Shown: positions 53,228 to 61,991, counted from the stretch's first letter. The stretch: DNA of 64,000 bases from Streptomyces sp. NBC_01294 (GCF_035917235.1 NZ_CP108423.1:496001-560000), one strand, 5' to 3'. Notes: generated from the sequence alone by a model not told the origin. Numbers and translations: made by a program.

Positions 53228-53596
53228 TCACCCGCCGACGTCCGCCGCGGGCAACGGGGTGGCGGACCGGGGCCCAGGGGCCGCCGCCACGGCCCGGCGC
53301 GGTCCGCCGACGCGGCAGCCCAGGCAGTCGGCGTGCCCCGTGCGGGCGAGGGCGTCCCGGGTCCGCCAGTCCCAGTCGGCTTCCGGACGGGGCCCGCTCG
53401 GCTTGCCCCAGCCGGCGAGGTGCAGCAGCCAGGTGACGATCCCCGCGGCGGCGACGACGCCGAGGCCGATCCAGATCCCGGGGGCCCAGGCCGCGCACAC
53501 GGCGACGCCCGCTCCGGCGAAGCCCAGCAGGGCCACGGTGGTACCGGTCCAGCCGGCCACCGTGTGGCCGAGGTCGACGTGACCGTGCGCGCTCAT
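53228..53596 (-). CDS. Small membrane protein, HGxxPAAW-like
   Basis: 122 residues. The N-terminal HGHVDLGHTVAGWTG resembles the HGxxPAAW motif of a Streptomyces membrane-protein family, followed by two helices (TTVALLGFAGAGVAVCAAW and IWIGLGVVAAAGIVTWLL). The Pro/Ala-rich C-terminus carries a CLGC pair. Function unknown. Divergent from the MarR gene. Confidence 0.75.
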   Translation of the reverse strand: MSAHGHVDLGHTVAGWTGTTVALLGFAGAGVAVCAAWAPGIWIGLGVVAAAGIVTWLLHLAGWGKPSGPRPEADWDWRTRDALARTGHADCLGCRVGGPRRAVAAAPGPRSATPLPAADVGG

Positions 53597-53657
53597 GGTT
53601 CTCCCCGTTCGGACGTGCGGCAGTAGGCTCGACGAGAGGTTCCTTTTATCTCACGAG

Positions 53658-53670
53658 CTAAGTTACTTAG
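53658..53670. promoter_or_regulatory. MarR-type operator
   Basis: CTAAGT-T-ACTTAG, a perfect 13-bp palindrome 19 nt before the GTG start of the MarR gene, in a short AT-rich stretch. TGCTAAG repeats the half site right after it. Probably bound by the MarR protein for autoregulation, and it may also affect the divergent membrane-protein gene. Confidence 0.65.
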
Positions 53671-53688
53671 ATGCTAAGGAGTATGTGC

Positions 53689-54183
53689 GTGGAGGGCAAG
53701 ACCCGCCCCCCGGCCACGGCCGCGGAGGCGATGTCACGCATGGACCAGTACGTCGCCCTGGGCGTCGTCGGCCAGCAGGAGGTGGCGCAGCGGCTCGGCC
53801 TCAACGTCACGGATCTGACCTGTCTGGGGCACATTCTGGGAGCGGGCGACAGCCCCCTGGCCGCCGGTGAGCTCGCCGAGCTGGTGGACCTCACCACCGG
53901 CGCCGTCACCGGGGTGCTCAACCGCCTCGAACGCGCCGGCTACGCGCGGCGCCGGCCCGACCCGGCCGACCGGCGCCGGGTACGGGTGGTGGCGGAGCCC
54001 GCGGCCGCCGCCCGGGTCGTCGCGGTCTACCAGCCGTTCTACGACCGGCTCGGCGCCCTGTTCGCGGACTACACGCCCGACGAGATCGCCGTGATCGCCG
54101 ACTGGTTCGAGCGCGCCGCGGTCGAGGTCAGGGCCCACTGCGCGCAGGTGCGGTCGGGAGAACTGGACACGGAGGTGCCTTAG
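53689..54183 (+). CDS. MarR-family transcriptional regulator
   Basis: 164 residues. GTG 53689 is chosen because AAGGAG lies exactly seven nt before it; ATG 53671 overlaps the operator end and ATG 53683 is too close to the ribosome site. Winged HTH (~residues 48-100): LAAGELAELVDLTTGAVTGV (recognition helix) and ARRRPDPADRRRVRV (wing). Controls itself through the upstream palindrome by inference. Neighbouring helicase gene follows after 57 nt. Confidence 0.9.
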   Translation: MEGKTRPPATAAEAMSRMDQYVALGVVGQQEVAQRLGLNVTDLTCLGHILGAGDSPLAAGELAELVDLTTGAVTGVLNRLERAGYARRRPDPADRRRVRVVAEPAAAARVVAVYQPFYDRLGALFADYTPDEIAVIADWFERAAVEVRAHCAQVRSGELDTEVP

Positions 54184-54240
54184 CGCCCACTGGTACCATG
54201 GGCGGTTGACCATCTCCTTCCTCGTTTCGAAAGGCCCTGC

Positions 54241-55719
54241 ATGAGGAACCCGTCAGTTCATGGACGCTTCGGTGTGAAGGGCGGTGCCAAGGCCGGAGCC
54301 AAGTCCGGCGGCAAGACCCCCCGGAGCATCGGGCCGCAGGGCGAGTTCACGATGCACCAGCCGAAGGCGCCGGCGCTCCCGCCGGTGGCGTCGTTCGCGG
54401 AGCTCGACCTGCCCTCTGAGCTGGTGGAGACCATGGCCTCCCTGGAGGTCAAGGAGCCGTTCCCCATCCAGGCCGCGACGCTCCCGAACGCCCTGGCCGG
54501 CCGGGACGTCCTCGGCCGCGGCCGGACCGGCTCGGGCAAGACCCTCGCCTTCGGCCTGGCCATGCTGGCGCGCACGGCGGGACAGCAGGCGGACCCGAAG
54601 CGCCCGCTCGCGCTGGTCCTCGTACCGACGCGCGAGCTGGCGCAGCAGGTGACCGAGGCACTGGATCCGTACGCGGCGGCCCTGAAGCTGCGGATGGCGA
54701 CCGTGGTCGGCGGACTGTCCATCGGCCGGCAGGTGAGCGCCCTGCGCACCGGCGCCGAGATCGTGGTGGCCACCCCCGGGCGGCTCAGCGACCTGGTCGG
54801 GCGGCGGGACGTGCACCTGGAGCGGGTGAAGATCACCGTGCTCGACGAGGCCGACCAGATGTGCGACATGGGCTTCATGCCGCAGGTCACCGAGATCCTG
54901 GACCAGGTGCACCACGCGGGGCAGCGGATGCTGTTCTCGGCGACCCTGGACCGCAACGTGGACCAGCTCGTCCGGACGTACCTGAAGGACCCGGTCTCGC
55001 ACTCCGTCGACCCGCAGGCGGGCGCGGTGACCACGATGGACCACCACGTGCTGCACATCCACGCGGCCGACAAGATCTCGGCGGCCACCGAGATCGCGGC
55101 CCGCGACAACCGGGTGCTGATGTTCCTCGACACCAAGCACGGCGTCGACCAGTTCGTGAAGCACCTGCGCGCCATGGGCGTACGGGCCGAGGGGCTGCAC
55201 AGCGGCAAGTCCCAGCCGCAGCGCACCCGGACCCTGGCGCAGTTCAAGACCGGGGCCGTCACCGTCCTGGTCGCGACCAACGTGGCGGCGCGCGGCATCC
55301 ACATCGACGACCTCGACCTCGTGGTCAACGTCGACCCGCCCGCCGACCACAAGGACTACCTGCACCGCGGCGGCCGTACCGCCCGGGCCGGCGAGTCCGG
55401 ACGGGTCGTCACCCTCGTCACCCCGAACCAGCGCCGGGACATGGTCCGGCTGCTGGCGGACGCACGGGTCCGGCCCACGATCACGCAGGTGCGCTCCGGT
55501 GAGGCGGCGCTGAGCCGGATCACCGGCGCGAAGGCCCCCTCCGGGGTCCCGCTGGCCGGCTCCGCGCCCACCGACGCCAAGGGCAAGCCCTCGGGGTCGG
55601 ACCTCGGTTTCCGCGGCATGGGCACCCGCCCCGGCCGGGCCAAGGAGTCCCGCAAGACGCTGGAAGCCCGGCAGCAGGCCGAGGCCCGCCGCGCGGCCCG
55701 CGTCCGCCGCGGCGTCTGA
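54241..55719 (+). CDS. DEAD-box RNA helicase
   Basis: 492 residues. Q-motif PFPIQAATLP (~residues 73-82), motif I RTGSGKT, Ia VPTRELA, Ib ATPGRL, II VLDEADQM, III FSATL, and in the second RecA-like domain VATNVAARGIHI and YLHRGGRTARAG. The C-terminal tail is basic (KTLEARQQAEARRAARVRR), suited for RNA binding. The N-terminus (residues 1-35) is Gly/Lys-rich. Unwinds structured RNA, probably in ribosome assembly or cold adaptation. ATG 54241 has AAAGG seven nt upstream. Confidence 0.95.
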   Translation: MRNPSVHGRFGVKGGAKAGAKSGGKTPRSIGPQGEFTMHQPKAPALPPVASFAELDLPSELVETMASLEVKEPFPIQAATLPNALAGRDVLGRGRTGSGKTLAFGLAMLARTAGQQADPKRPLALVLVPTRELAQQVTEALDPYAAALKLRMATVVGGLSIGRQVSALRTGAEIVVATPGRLSDLVGRRDVHLERVKITVLDEADQMCDMGFMPQVTEILDQVHHAGQRMLFSATLDRNVDQLVRTYLKDPVSHSVDPQAGAVTTMDHHVLHIHAADKISAATEIAARDNRVLMFLDTKHGVDQFVKHLRAMGVRAEGLHSGKSQPQRTRTLAQFKTGAVTVLVATNVAARGIHIDDLDLVVNVDPPADHKDYLHRGGRTARAGESGRVVTLVTPNQRRDMVRLLADARVRPTITQVRSGEAALSRITGAKAPSGVPLAGSAPTDAKGKPSGSDLGFRGMGTRPGRAKESRKTLEARQQAEARRAARVRRGV

Positions 55720-55727
55720 CGCGTCAC

Positions 55728-55774
55728 GAACGCCCCCGGTACAGCGCCCTTCGCGTGGTGTGCCGGGGGCGTTC
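55728..55774 (+). terminator. Terminator after the DEAD-box helicase gene
   Basis: GAACGCCCCCGG and CCGGGGGCGTTC, perfect 12-bp arms around a 23-nt loop, beginning 8 nt after the stop. Confidence 0.7.
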
Positions 55775-55867
55775 GGCTGCCCGGCCTCGATCGCCGCGCA
55801 GGGGTACGCCGGCAGCCCGGAGCGGACGCGACCGCCAGGGCGGGGCCGGCGCCGCGACCCGTCCGGG

Positions 55868-56350
55868 TCAGACCGCGGTACGGCGGCGCAGGCGCTCGGC
55901 GGCGGCGTTGCGGACGCGGCGGGTGCGGGCGTCGGTGGCGAGCAGGCTCAGGGCCTCGTAGGAGTTCAGGGACTGGGCGGCGGTGCGCTGGCACCAGTCG
56001 GAGGCGGCGGTGAGTTCCGCCGTGGACCAGGGCTCGTCGCGGGTGATGGCCTTGAGCAGGATCCACTCCCGCAGCCGGCGCTCGGGGAACGCGCGGCCGT
56101 CGAGCGCGGCGGCCATGGCGCGGGCCCAGACGGGGAACCCCTCGTCGGCGAGCAGTCGCGCCGCCCGCCGGTCGAGGTGCGTGACCACCGCGCTCTCGGC
56201 CATCACCGGGTCGGGATCGCGCAGCACGGCGGCGACGGCCTCGGCTTCGGCCTCGACCTCGGCGCTCTCCCCCGGCGCCAGGGCCAGGAACTCCAAGTGG
56301 CGGCCGTAGCGCCAGTGTTCGGGCGGCAGGTCGGCGTCGGTTCGGCTCAT
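55868..56350 (-). CDS. Conserved hypothetical protein
   Basis: 160 residues from ATG 56350, overlapping the stop of the upstream small gene (ATGA). All-helical and charged (EAEAEAVAAVLRDPDPVMAESAV; LADEGFPVWARAMAAAL), with LLKAITRDEPWSTAELTAASDW in the middle and an Arg-rich C-terminus. Repeats of the form xxSxxALxLLAxDAxTRRVRNAA suggest a HEAT-like solenoid. No enzyme motif. Possibly functions with the upstream protein. Confidence 0.65.
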   Translation of the reverse strand: MSRTDADLPPEHWRYGRHLEFLALAPGESAEVEAEAEAVAAVLRDPDPVMAESAVVTHLDRRAARLLADEGFPVWARAMAAALDGRAFPERRLREWILLKAITRDEPWSTAELTAASDWCQRTAAQSLNSYEALSLLATDARTRRVRNAAAERLRRRTAV

Positions 56351-56661
56351 CGGGCGCCGCCTTCGCGGACGTGACCGACCCAGGCGCCGCCTTCGCGGAC
56401 GTGACCGACCCAGGCGCCGCCCGGGAGCGGCTCCCACGCGATCTCGACGGTCCGTCCGTGACGGTCCCGGGCGATGGCCGTCACGGTCTCGGCCGCGACG
56501 GCCTTGGCCTGCCCGGCGTCGGCGACGGCGGGATCGGGCCGACCGCAGGCGACGCCGGCGATCGACTGCGCCCAACCGCCCGCCACCGGCGCGACCAGGA
56601 CCCGGGTCGGCATGCCTATGGCAGGCCGCTGCTGCTTCTTCCCTCTCCCCATGGCACCCAT
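56347..56661 (-). CDS. Hypothetical protein with a 10-residue tandem duplication
   Basis: 104 residues (an internal ATG lies three codons downstream). The basic start (MGRGKKQQRP) is followed by a compact domain with RVLVAPVAGGWAQS and ETVTAIARDRHGRTVEIAWEP. The C-terminus is a direct repeat of GGAWVGHVRE caused by a 30-bp DNA duplication. Family not recognised. Coupled to the downstream gene by ATGA. Confidence 0.6.
   Translation of the reverse strand: MGAMGRGKKQQRPAIGMPTRVLVAPVAGGWAQSIAGVACGRPDPAVADAGQAKAVAAETVTAIARDRHGRTVEIAWEPLPGGAWVGHVREGGAWVGHVREGGAR
56353..56412 (-). repeat. 30-bp direct tandem duplication
   Basis: Two exact copies of a 30-bp unit starting GGCGCCGCCTTCGCGGACGT (56353-56382 and 56383-56412), in frame, at the 3' end of the small hypothetical gene. 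A third partial copy (GGCGCCGCC) follows. Looks like a recent slippage duplication. Confidence 0.95.
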
Positions 56662-56701
56662 TCCACACGACCGCCGTGAACGACCGGCGGCCAGGGTGCC
56701 G

Positions 56702-57352
56702 TTAGGGGCTGCCCGCTTCGTGCTCCCTGATCGCCGTCTCCACCAGGGCGCGCGCGGCCCAGGTGATGGCCTCCTGTTCGGCCTCCGGGTCGAGCCCGCG
56801 CACGTCGCGCAGGGCGATCTGCGCCTCCCAGCCGACCACGATGGTCAGGGCCGAGATCAGCCGCCGGAACTCCTCCTGGCTCAGGGTGTCGCGGAGCGGT
56901 GCACAGGCCTGCTCCAGCCATTCGATCCGGCGGGGGCCCCGGCGCGGGCCGGACGGCTCCCCGGTGTCACCCGTCACGCCCGTCGGCGGGTCGACGGTCA
57001 GCCGGATCAGCCGGCGGCCCAGGGGAAGCGACTGCGGTGAGTACTTCAGCAGCGTCCGGATGAGGGCGTCGACCCGTGCGGCGGGGTCGTCGGCGATCGC
57101 GGGGTCGGTCAACGCCTCCTCGACCGGGGGCTCGTTGAGCGCGCCGGCGGTCGCGTCGATCAGCAGGTGGTCGAGGCTCGGGAAATACACGTAGACGGTG
57201 CGGCGGGACACGTCGGCGGCCACCGCGATCTCGTCGATGGACGGCGTCACTCCGCCCGCACTCAGCCGGACCGCCGCCTCGACGATCGCCTTCCGGGTGC
57301 GGCGCCGTTGCGCTTCGCGTCCGCCGCGGCGGACCGGATCGTCACTGGTCAT
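56702..57352 (-). CDS. TetR-family transcriptional regulator
   Basis: 216 residues from ATG 57352. HTH at ~residues 15-65: RRRTRKAIVEAAVRLSAGG, then IDEIAVAADVSRRTVYVYFPSLDHLL. The C-terminal domain is helical with no recognisable ligand pocket. Divergent from the FAD-oxidoreductase gene; the intergenic inverted repeat at 57424-57455 is its likely operator. Confidence 0.92.
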   Translation of the reverse strand: MTSDDPVRRGGREAQRRRTRKAIVEAAVRLSAGGVTPSIDEIAVAADVSRRTVYVYFPSLDHLLIDATAGALNEPPVEEALTDPAIADDPAARVDALIRTLLKYSPQSLPLGRRLIRLTVDPPTGVTGDTGEPSGPRRGPRRIEWLEQACAPLRDTLSQEEFRRLISALTIVVGWEAQIALRDVRGLDPEAEQEAITWAARALVETAIREHEAGSP

Positions 57353-57423
57353 GTCCTGTCGCTCCCAAGTCGGTTGAGTGGGCAGGGGCCTTGACGGCCG
57401 CCCACCCCATGAGTATATCTTCA

Positions 57424-57455
57424 TGCAGTCATTGCACATCAGTGCAGTGACTGCA
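57424..57455. promoter_or_regulatory. TetR operator in the tetR/oxidoreductase divergon
   Basis: TGCAGTCATTGCAC-ATCA-GTGCAGTGACTGCA: 14-bp arms with 13 of 14 positions paired, midway between the divergent genes. GTATAT at 57411-57416 may belong to the regulator's promoter. The repeat also contains direct TGCA steps spaced seven to nine bp, as in TetR sites that bind two dimers. Confidence 0.75.
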
Positions 57456-57564
57456 CTCTTGTGAGCCAGGTATGGCGCAGGTCACATGGCCGTGCCTGTC
57501 ACAGGGACCGGGTCGTCGGTGTCTTGTGCCCGACAGCCGACAACGAGGGAAACGGGGAGAGATC

Positions 57565-58776
57565 ATGAGCGAGAACACCGAGGTGGTCGTCATCGGCGGC
57601 GGGTACGCCGGCGTCATGGCGGCCAATCGACTGACGCAGCGCGATGACGTGACGGTGACCCTGGTCAACCCGCGCCGGACCTTCGTCGAGCGGATCCGCC
57701 TGCACCAGCTGGTGGGCGGGACCGACGACGCGGTGGTCGACTACCGGGAGGTCCTCAACGAGGGCGTCCGGCTGGTGGTCGACACCGTGACCCGGATCGA
57801 CGCGGCCGGGCGCGGCGTGGAGTTGGCGTCGGGCCCGACGGTCGCCTACGACTACCTGATCTACGCGGTGGGCAGCGGCAGCGCCGACCCGGCCGTGCCC
57901 GGAGCCGCCGCGTTCGCCTACCCGATCGGCAGCCTGGAGGAGGCGCAGCGGCTGCGGCCGCTCCTCGACGCAGCGCCCGCGACGGCCGCGGTGACGGTGG
58001 TCGGAGCCGGTCCGACGGGCATCGAGACCGCCGCCGAACTGGCCGAGGCGGGCCGCACCGTGACCCTGGTCTGCGGAGGCGTGCTCGGCCCGTACCTGCA
58101 CCGGCGGGGGCGGCGCGCGGTCGCCAAGCGGCTGGCCGGGCTCGGCGTGACCGTGCTCGACGGCCCCGACACGAAGGTGACGGCGGTGACCCGCGATGCC
58201 GTGCGGCTCAGCGGCGGCGGCGAACTGCCGAGCGTCGTGACCGTCTGGACGGCCGGCTTCGGGGTGCCGGACCTGGCCGTGCGCAGCGGGCTGAGCACCG
58301 ACGCCCTGGGCCGCCTGCTCACGGACGAGACGCTGACCAGCGTGGACGACGTACGCATCGTCGCGGCCGGCGACTCGGCGGCGCCGTCCGGCCTGCCGCT
58401 GCGGATGAGCTGCCAGGCCGCGATGCCGCTGGGCGCGCGGGCCGCCGACACGGTGCTCAGCCGGATCGCGGGAGAGCAGCCGTCGACCCTCAACCAGGTG
58501 TTCGCCGGCCAGTGCATCAGCCTGGGCCGTCGCGCCGGCATCTTCCAGTTCGCCCACAAGAACGACATCGCGCTCTGGTTCCACGTCGCCGGTCGCCCTG
58601 GTGCGAAGCTCAAGGAGTTCGTGTGCAAGGGCGTCGTCAAGCACCTGGCCGACGAGGCGCGCAAGCCCGGTGCGTACGGCTTGCACCGCCTCTCGGGCGG
58701 CGGTGTGCGCGAGAAGCTGCTGCGGGCCGAGTCCGGCAAGGCGCCGGCGCCGGCCACCGCTGAACGGACGGTCTAG
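57565..58776 (+). CDS. FAD-dependent oxidoreductase (NDH-2-like)
   Basis: 403 residues from ATG 57565 (GGGGAG five nt upstream). FAD-binding VVVIGGGYAGVMAA (~residues 7-20), NAD(P)-binding VTVVGAGPTGIETAAELA (~148-165) and the second FAD contact VRIVAAGDSAA (~272-282). This is the pattern of type II NADH:quinone oxidoreductases and related ferredoxin-reductase-like flavoproteins; no membrane helix is obvious, so attachment would be peripheral. Controlled, by inference, by the divergent TetR. Its stop overlaps the convergent hydrolase stop (CTAG). Confidence 0.88.
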   Translation: MSENTEVVVIGGGYAGVMAANRLTQRDDVTVTLVNPRRTFVERIRLHQLVGGTDDAVVDYREVLNEGVRLVVDTVTRIDAAGRGVELASGPTVAYDYLIYAVGSGSADPAVPGAAAFAYPIGSLEEAQRLRPLLDAAPATAAVTVVGAGPTGIETAAELAEAGRTVTLVCGGVLGPYLHRRGRRAVAKRLAGLGVTVLDGPDTKVTAVTRDAVRLSGGGELPSVVTVWTAGFGVPDLAVRSGLSTDALGRLLTDETLTSVDDVRIVAAGDSAAPSGLPLRMSCQAAMPLGARAADTVLSRIAGEQPSTLNQVFAGQCISLGRRAGIFQFAHKNDIALWFHVAGRPGAKLKEFVCKGVVKHLADEARKPGAYGLHRLSGGGVREKLLRAESGKAPAPATAERTV

Positions 58777-59633
58777 CGAGGCACTCGTGGGTCGATGCCG
58801 GGTCGGACCACGACGGATCCGGACCGCACGTCGCGCTGGACGCCGGTGAAGAAGGCCGTCAGTACAGGCGCGAGGGCGTGCGGGTCGACGTTGTGGTCCT
58901 GGCCGGGGAGGGTGCACAGCGTGTAGTTGTCCCCGTGGGAGGCAAGCTCTTTCGCCCCGTTGGCCATGTACGTCTCGCCCGCGCTGCCGTGGCCGACGAG
59001 GACGGGTATGTTCACCGGCCGCCACCGGTCCGGGGGCAACGGCCGGCCGGACATCGTGTCGGCCATCACCTGGCCGTCGTAGGGAAGGGTCGGGGCGGCG
59101 GCCTCCCACGCAGCCCAGACAGGGGTGTTCCGCATCCCGGCGATGGCTTCGTCCGGCATGGACAGGCCCACCGACAGGAAATAGCCGAGGGCCTGCGTCG
59201 CGTCGCCCCGCGCGACGACCGCCTTCATGCGGTCGACGTAGTCGACCGGCAGCGGCGGGCGGGTCGCGTCGACGACGAACGGCGGCTCGTACAGGGCCAG
59301 GGCCGAGACCGCGCTGCCCCTGGCCACGGCCTCCAGAGCCAGGACGGCTCCGGAGGACATCCCGAAGAGCAGCACGGGCCCGCCCACCCGCTCGATCACC
59401 GCGTCCAGGTCGTCGACCTCGCGCTGCACGTCGTAGACGGGGTGGTCACCGCTGTCACCGCGGCCCCTGCGGTCGTAGTTGACGACGCTGAAGTCACGTG
59501 CCAGCAGCGAGGCGAGCGGTGCGTGCCGTGCCCGGGTCATCAAGGTGCCGCCGACGAGGACCAGCGTCGGGCCCTCGTCGCCGTGCCGCTCGCAGGCGAT
59601 AGCCGTGCCGTCGGACGAGACCACCTTGAACAC
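58773..59633 (-). CDS. Alpha/beta-fold hydrolase
   Basis: 286 residues from GTG 59633, with AGGGGGA six nt upstream; the frame extending to 59834 has no ribosome site. The hydrolase fold is seen in LVLVGGTLM (oxyanion region), VVNYDRRGRGDSG, the nucleophile elbow LLFGMSSGAVLA (~residues 97-108) with Ser, and PGQDHNVDP with the His. Substrate unknown. Convergent with the flavoprotein gene. Upstream spacing of 273 nt to the GNAT gene holds no recognised feature. Confidence 0.85.
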   Translation of the reverse strand: MFKVVSSDGTAIACERHGDEGPTLVLVGGTLMTRARHAPLASLLARDFSVVNYDRRGRGDSGDHPVYDVQREVDDLDAVIERVGGPVLLFGMSSGAVLALEAVARGSAVSALALYEPPFVVDATRPPLPVDYVDRMKAVVARGDATQALGYFLSVGLSMPDEAIAGMRNTPVWAAWEAAAPTLPYDGQVMADTMSGRPLPPDRWRPVNIPVLVGHGSAGETYMANGAKELASHGDNYTLCTLPGQDHNVDPHALAPVLTAFFTGVQRDVRSGSVVVRPGIDPRVPR

Positions 59634-59906
59634 GTCGGGTCCCCCTGCGCTGAAAGGCCGTTCGGGCAGTGTTCCCCGTCCGGCCTCGTCCCCGGGCGAT
59701 GGCCCGGCACCGGGGCCGGCGGGGCGGGCCCGAGCGGTCAACTGCCCCTGCCCGTACGGTACGCCGGGCGCAGACTGCCCATGACCTGGACGGACGGACG
59801 AGGTCACGCGGTGGCCGGCTGGTCGAACCACCACAGGGCGACCGGCGCGGCGTAGGGGCGGCTGCTCTGCCGTCCCGTGGTCTCAGGGTGCGGGGGCCGG
59901 CATTTC

Positions 59907-60554
59907 TCAGGGTGCGGGGGCCAGCATCAGGGCCTCCGCTCCGACCGGCCGGTAGCCGGCGGCCTGGAAGGCACGGATGCTGCGTGCGTTGCCGGTGGCC
60001 TGCTGGGACCAGACCGGCTGCCCGTCGGGGACGAGGTGGCGGGCGGCGCGGGCCAGTTGCCGGCCCAGCCCGCGTGCGCGGACGTCCTCGTCCACCTCGA
60101 TCGCTGCCTCCCAGCGGCCCGCGACGCCCCGGCCGAGGACGAGGACTCCCCCGTCGGCCGACCAGACCCGTACGTCGTCGCGGCGCCTCAGGGCCCGCCG
60201 TACGCGGGGGTGGTCGGGGTCGGCCAGCTCCCGGAGCTCCAGCGGGGGCTCGCCGGACAGCGGGCCGGCCACGGTGAGCAGGTCGATCGTGTCGGTGCCG
60301 CGTCCCGTGCGGTCCAGCAGTGCGGCCAGGAAGCGGGGGTTCATGGTCGCGGCCAGTGCGTCGCAGTCCAGGGCGGCGAGGGTGGATCTCACCCAGTCCG
60401 GGTCCTCGTCGGTGAACACCACGGAGTGCGCGGTGAAGGCGAGGACACCCGCGTCACGCCCGTTCTCCTGCGGAACGACGGTCGTGCCGCCGTCGGGGGG
60501 CGGGAACCGTCCCGCGGCCGCCGCGTCCAGGATCTCCGTCAGGGTCTGCCCCAT
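59907..60554 (-). CDS. GNAT-family N-acetyltransferase
   Basis: 215 residues. The acetyl-CoA pyrophosphate loop is in the C-terminal half as VRARGLGRQLARAARHL (~residues 162-178), with QQATGNARSIRAFQAAGYRPV giving the conserved Asn and terminal strand. The N-terminal ~100 residues have no motif. Acceptor unknown. Lies 5 nt downstream of the SDR gene and probably is cotranscribed with it. Confidence 0.85.
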   Translation of the reverse strand: MGQTLTEILDAAAAGRFPPPDGGTTVVPQENGRDAGVLAFTAHSVVFTDEDPDWVRSTLAALDCDALAATMNPRFLAALLDRTGRGTDTIDLLTVAGPLSGEPPLELRELADPDHPRVRRALRRRDDVRVWSADGGVLVLGRGVAGRWEAAIEVDEDVRARGLGRQLARAARHLVPDGQPVWSQQATGNARSIRAFQAAGYRPVGAEALMLAPAP

Positions 60555-60559
60555 GGCCG

Positions 60560-61294
60560 TCAGACCTGCTCGAAGTAGAACGACTTGATGAAGCAGTCGC
60601 GGGGCTGGCCGATCGCGAAGAAGATGCAGTCCACCACCGACTGCGCGGTGAGCGGGTCCTTCGCCGTGCGCGGGGCTCCGTCCCAGGAGTCCGACAGCGG
60701 GTCGTGGTTGTCGAAGTCCGGCGGGTACAGGGAGATGACGCGGACGCCCTGGTCGCGCAGCCGGCGGGAGAGGATCTCGGTGAAGCCGGCCTGCGCGCTC
60801 TTCGCCGCGTAGAACGCGCTGTGCGCGTCGGACCGGTGGTGGCCGGTCTCACCGCAGCCGGAGACCATGGTGACGATGTCCGGCTTGGCCGACTCCAGGA
60901 GCAGCGGGAGGAAGGCCTTGGTGACCAGGACGGTGCCGGTGGCGGCGGAGGCGAGGGTGTCGACGACGTCCTCGTCGGAGGCGGACAGCAGGTCCGCGCC
61001 GTGCTGGTAGCGGGCACCGTTGTTGACGAGCACGTCGATGTGGCCGGTGCGGGCCGCCACCGCGGCGGCGAACTCCCGTACGGAGGCGGGGTCGGTGAGG
61101 TCGCAGGCGAAGGCGTGGACGCGATCGGCGTCGTGGCCCTGCGCGATGATCTCCTGGCGGACGCGTTCGGCGGCTTCGAGGGTGCGGGCGGACAGGTGGA
61201 CCTCGGCGCCCCGGCTCGCGAACCGGAGGGCGAGGGTACGCCCGAAGTCGCGGCCGGCGGCGGTGATGACGACGCGGTGGTGCTCGAGTGCCAT
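60560..61294 (-). CDS. Short-chain dehydrogenase/reductase
   Basis: 244 residues from ATG 61294 (AGGAG seven nt upstream). The start reads VVITAAGRDFGRTLA, close to but less canonical than TGxxxGIG; NNGARYQHG is the NNAG motif and the catalytic residues are in MVSGCG and AFYAAKSAQAG (YxxxK, with Ser upstream). The C-terminal segment ends IKSFYFEQV. Oxidoreductase of unknown substrate. Operon with the GNAT gene. Confidence 0.85.
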   Translation of the reverse strand: MALEHHRVVITAAGRDFGRTLALRFASRGAEVHLSARTLEAAERVRQEIIAQGHDADRVHAFACDLTDPASVREFAAAVAARTGHIDVLVNNGARYQHGADLLSASDEDVVDTLASAATGTVLVTKAFLPLLLESAKPDIVTMVSGCGETGHHRSDAHSAFYAAKSAQAGFTEILSRRLRDQGVRVISLYPPDFDNHDPLSDSWDGAPRTAKDPLTAQSVVDCIFFAIGQPRDCFIKSFYFEQV

Positions 61295-61433
61295 GGGTGC
61301 GCTCCTGATTCGTGGTCGATACACATGATCTCAGGTGCGGGCCGGGGCAGGGCAGTTGGGGTGGTGGGAGGCGCGGAGAGCCTGGCTCCCGGCAACCGGT
61401 GGTGGGGCGTGCACCGGCTCTCCGCGCCGTGGT

Positions 61434-61991
61434 TCAGACCTCGGGCGTCCCGCGGTCCGGCCGGGACTCGTGGGCCTCGTACCCGCCGGCTCCCTGGTCC
61501 GTCTCGTGCTCCGGCTCGGGCAGCGGAGCCCCGGTCTCCAGCAGGGTCTTGAGACTCGACGCGAGCATCGGCCAGGCCCGCCCGCACATGCCGATCAGGG
61601 TGCCGCCGGGTTCGAAGCCCTCGTGCAGGATGGTCAGCCGCGCGAGGGTGTCGCCGACCGGCTCGATCTCGTACGTCACCTTCGTGCGGCGCTCCTTCGC
61701 CAGCTCGGCCCGCAGCTCCTCGCCGACGCCCACCGAGGCCGCCCACTGCGAGGTGAAGGTGTGCCAGGTGTAGGAGAGCAGGCGGTCCGGGACGCAGCCG
61801 AGGACCACCTGCTCGGGGTCGCTGGTGCGGGCCCCCCGCTCGACCCAGTCCATCGGCGAGCCCACCGCCCAATCGGTCTCGAAGCTCAGGCCCCAGTACC
61901 GGCGGGTGAAGGCGGGCTCGGTGAGTGCCTGCCAGACCCGGGCGGGATCGGCCTGGATGTACAGGGTGTAGGTGATCGCGCTGTCGCTCAT
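61434..61991 (-). CDS. SRPBCC/AHSA1-like domain protein
   Basis: 185 residues from ATG 61991. The helix-grip start is ITYTLYIQADPARVWQALTEPAF, followed by a beta-sheet with TKVTYEIEPVGDTLARLTI and the long C-terminal helix MLASSLKTLLETG. This is the activator-of-Hsp90-ATPase-like group, which in bacteria binds hydrophobic ligands. Often encoded near ArsR regulators, but none is adjacent here. An acidic low-complexity tail ends the protein. Confidence 0.85.
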   Translation of the reverse strand: MSDSAITYTLYIQADPARVWQALTEPAFTRRYWGLSFETDWAVGSPMDWVERGARTSDPEQVVLGCVPDRLLSYTWHTFTSQWAASVGVGEELRAELAKERRTKVTYEIEPVGDTLARLTILHEGFEPGGTLIGMCGRAWPMLASSLKTLLETGAPLPEPEHETDQGAGGYEAHESRPDRGTPEV

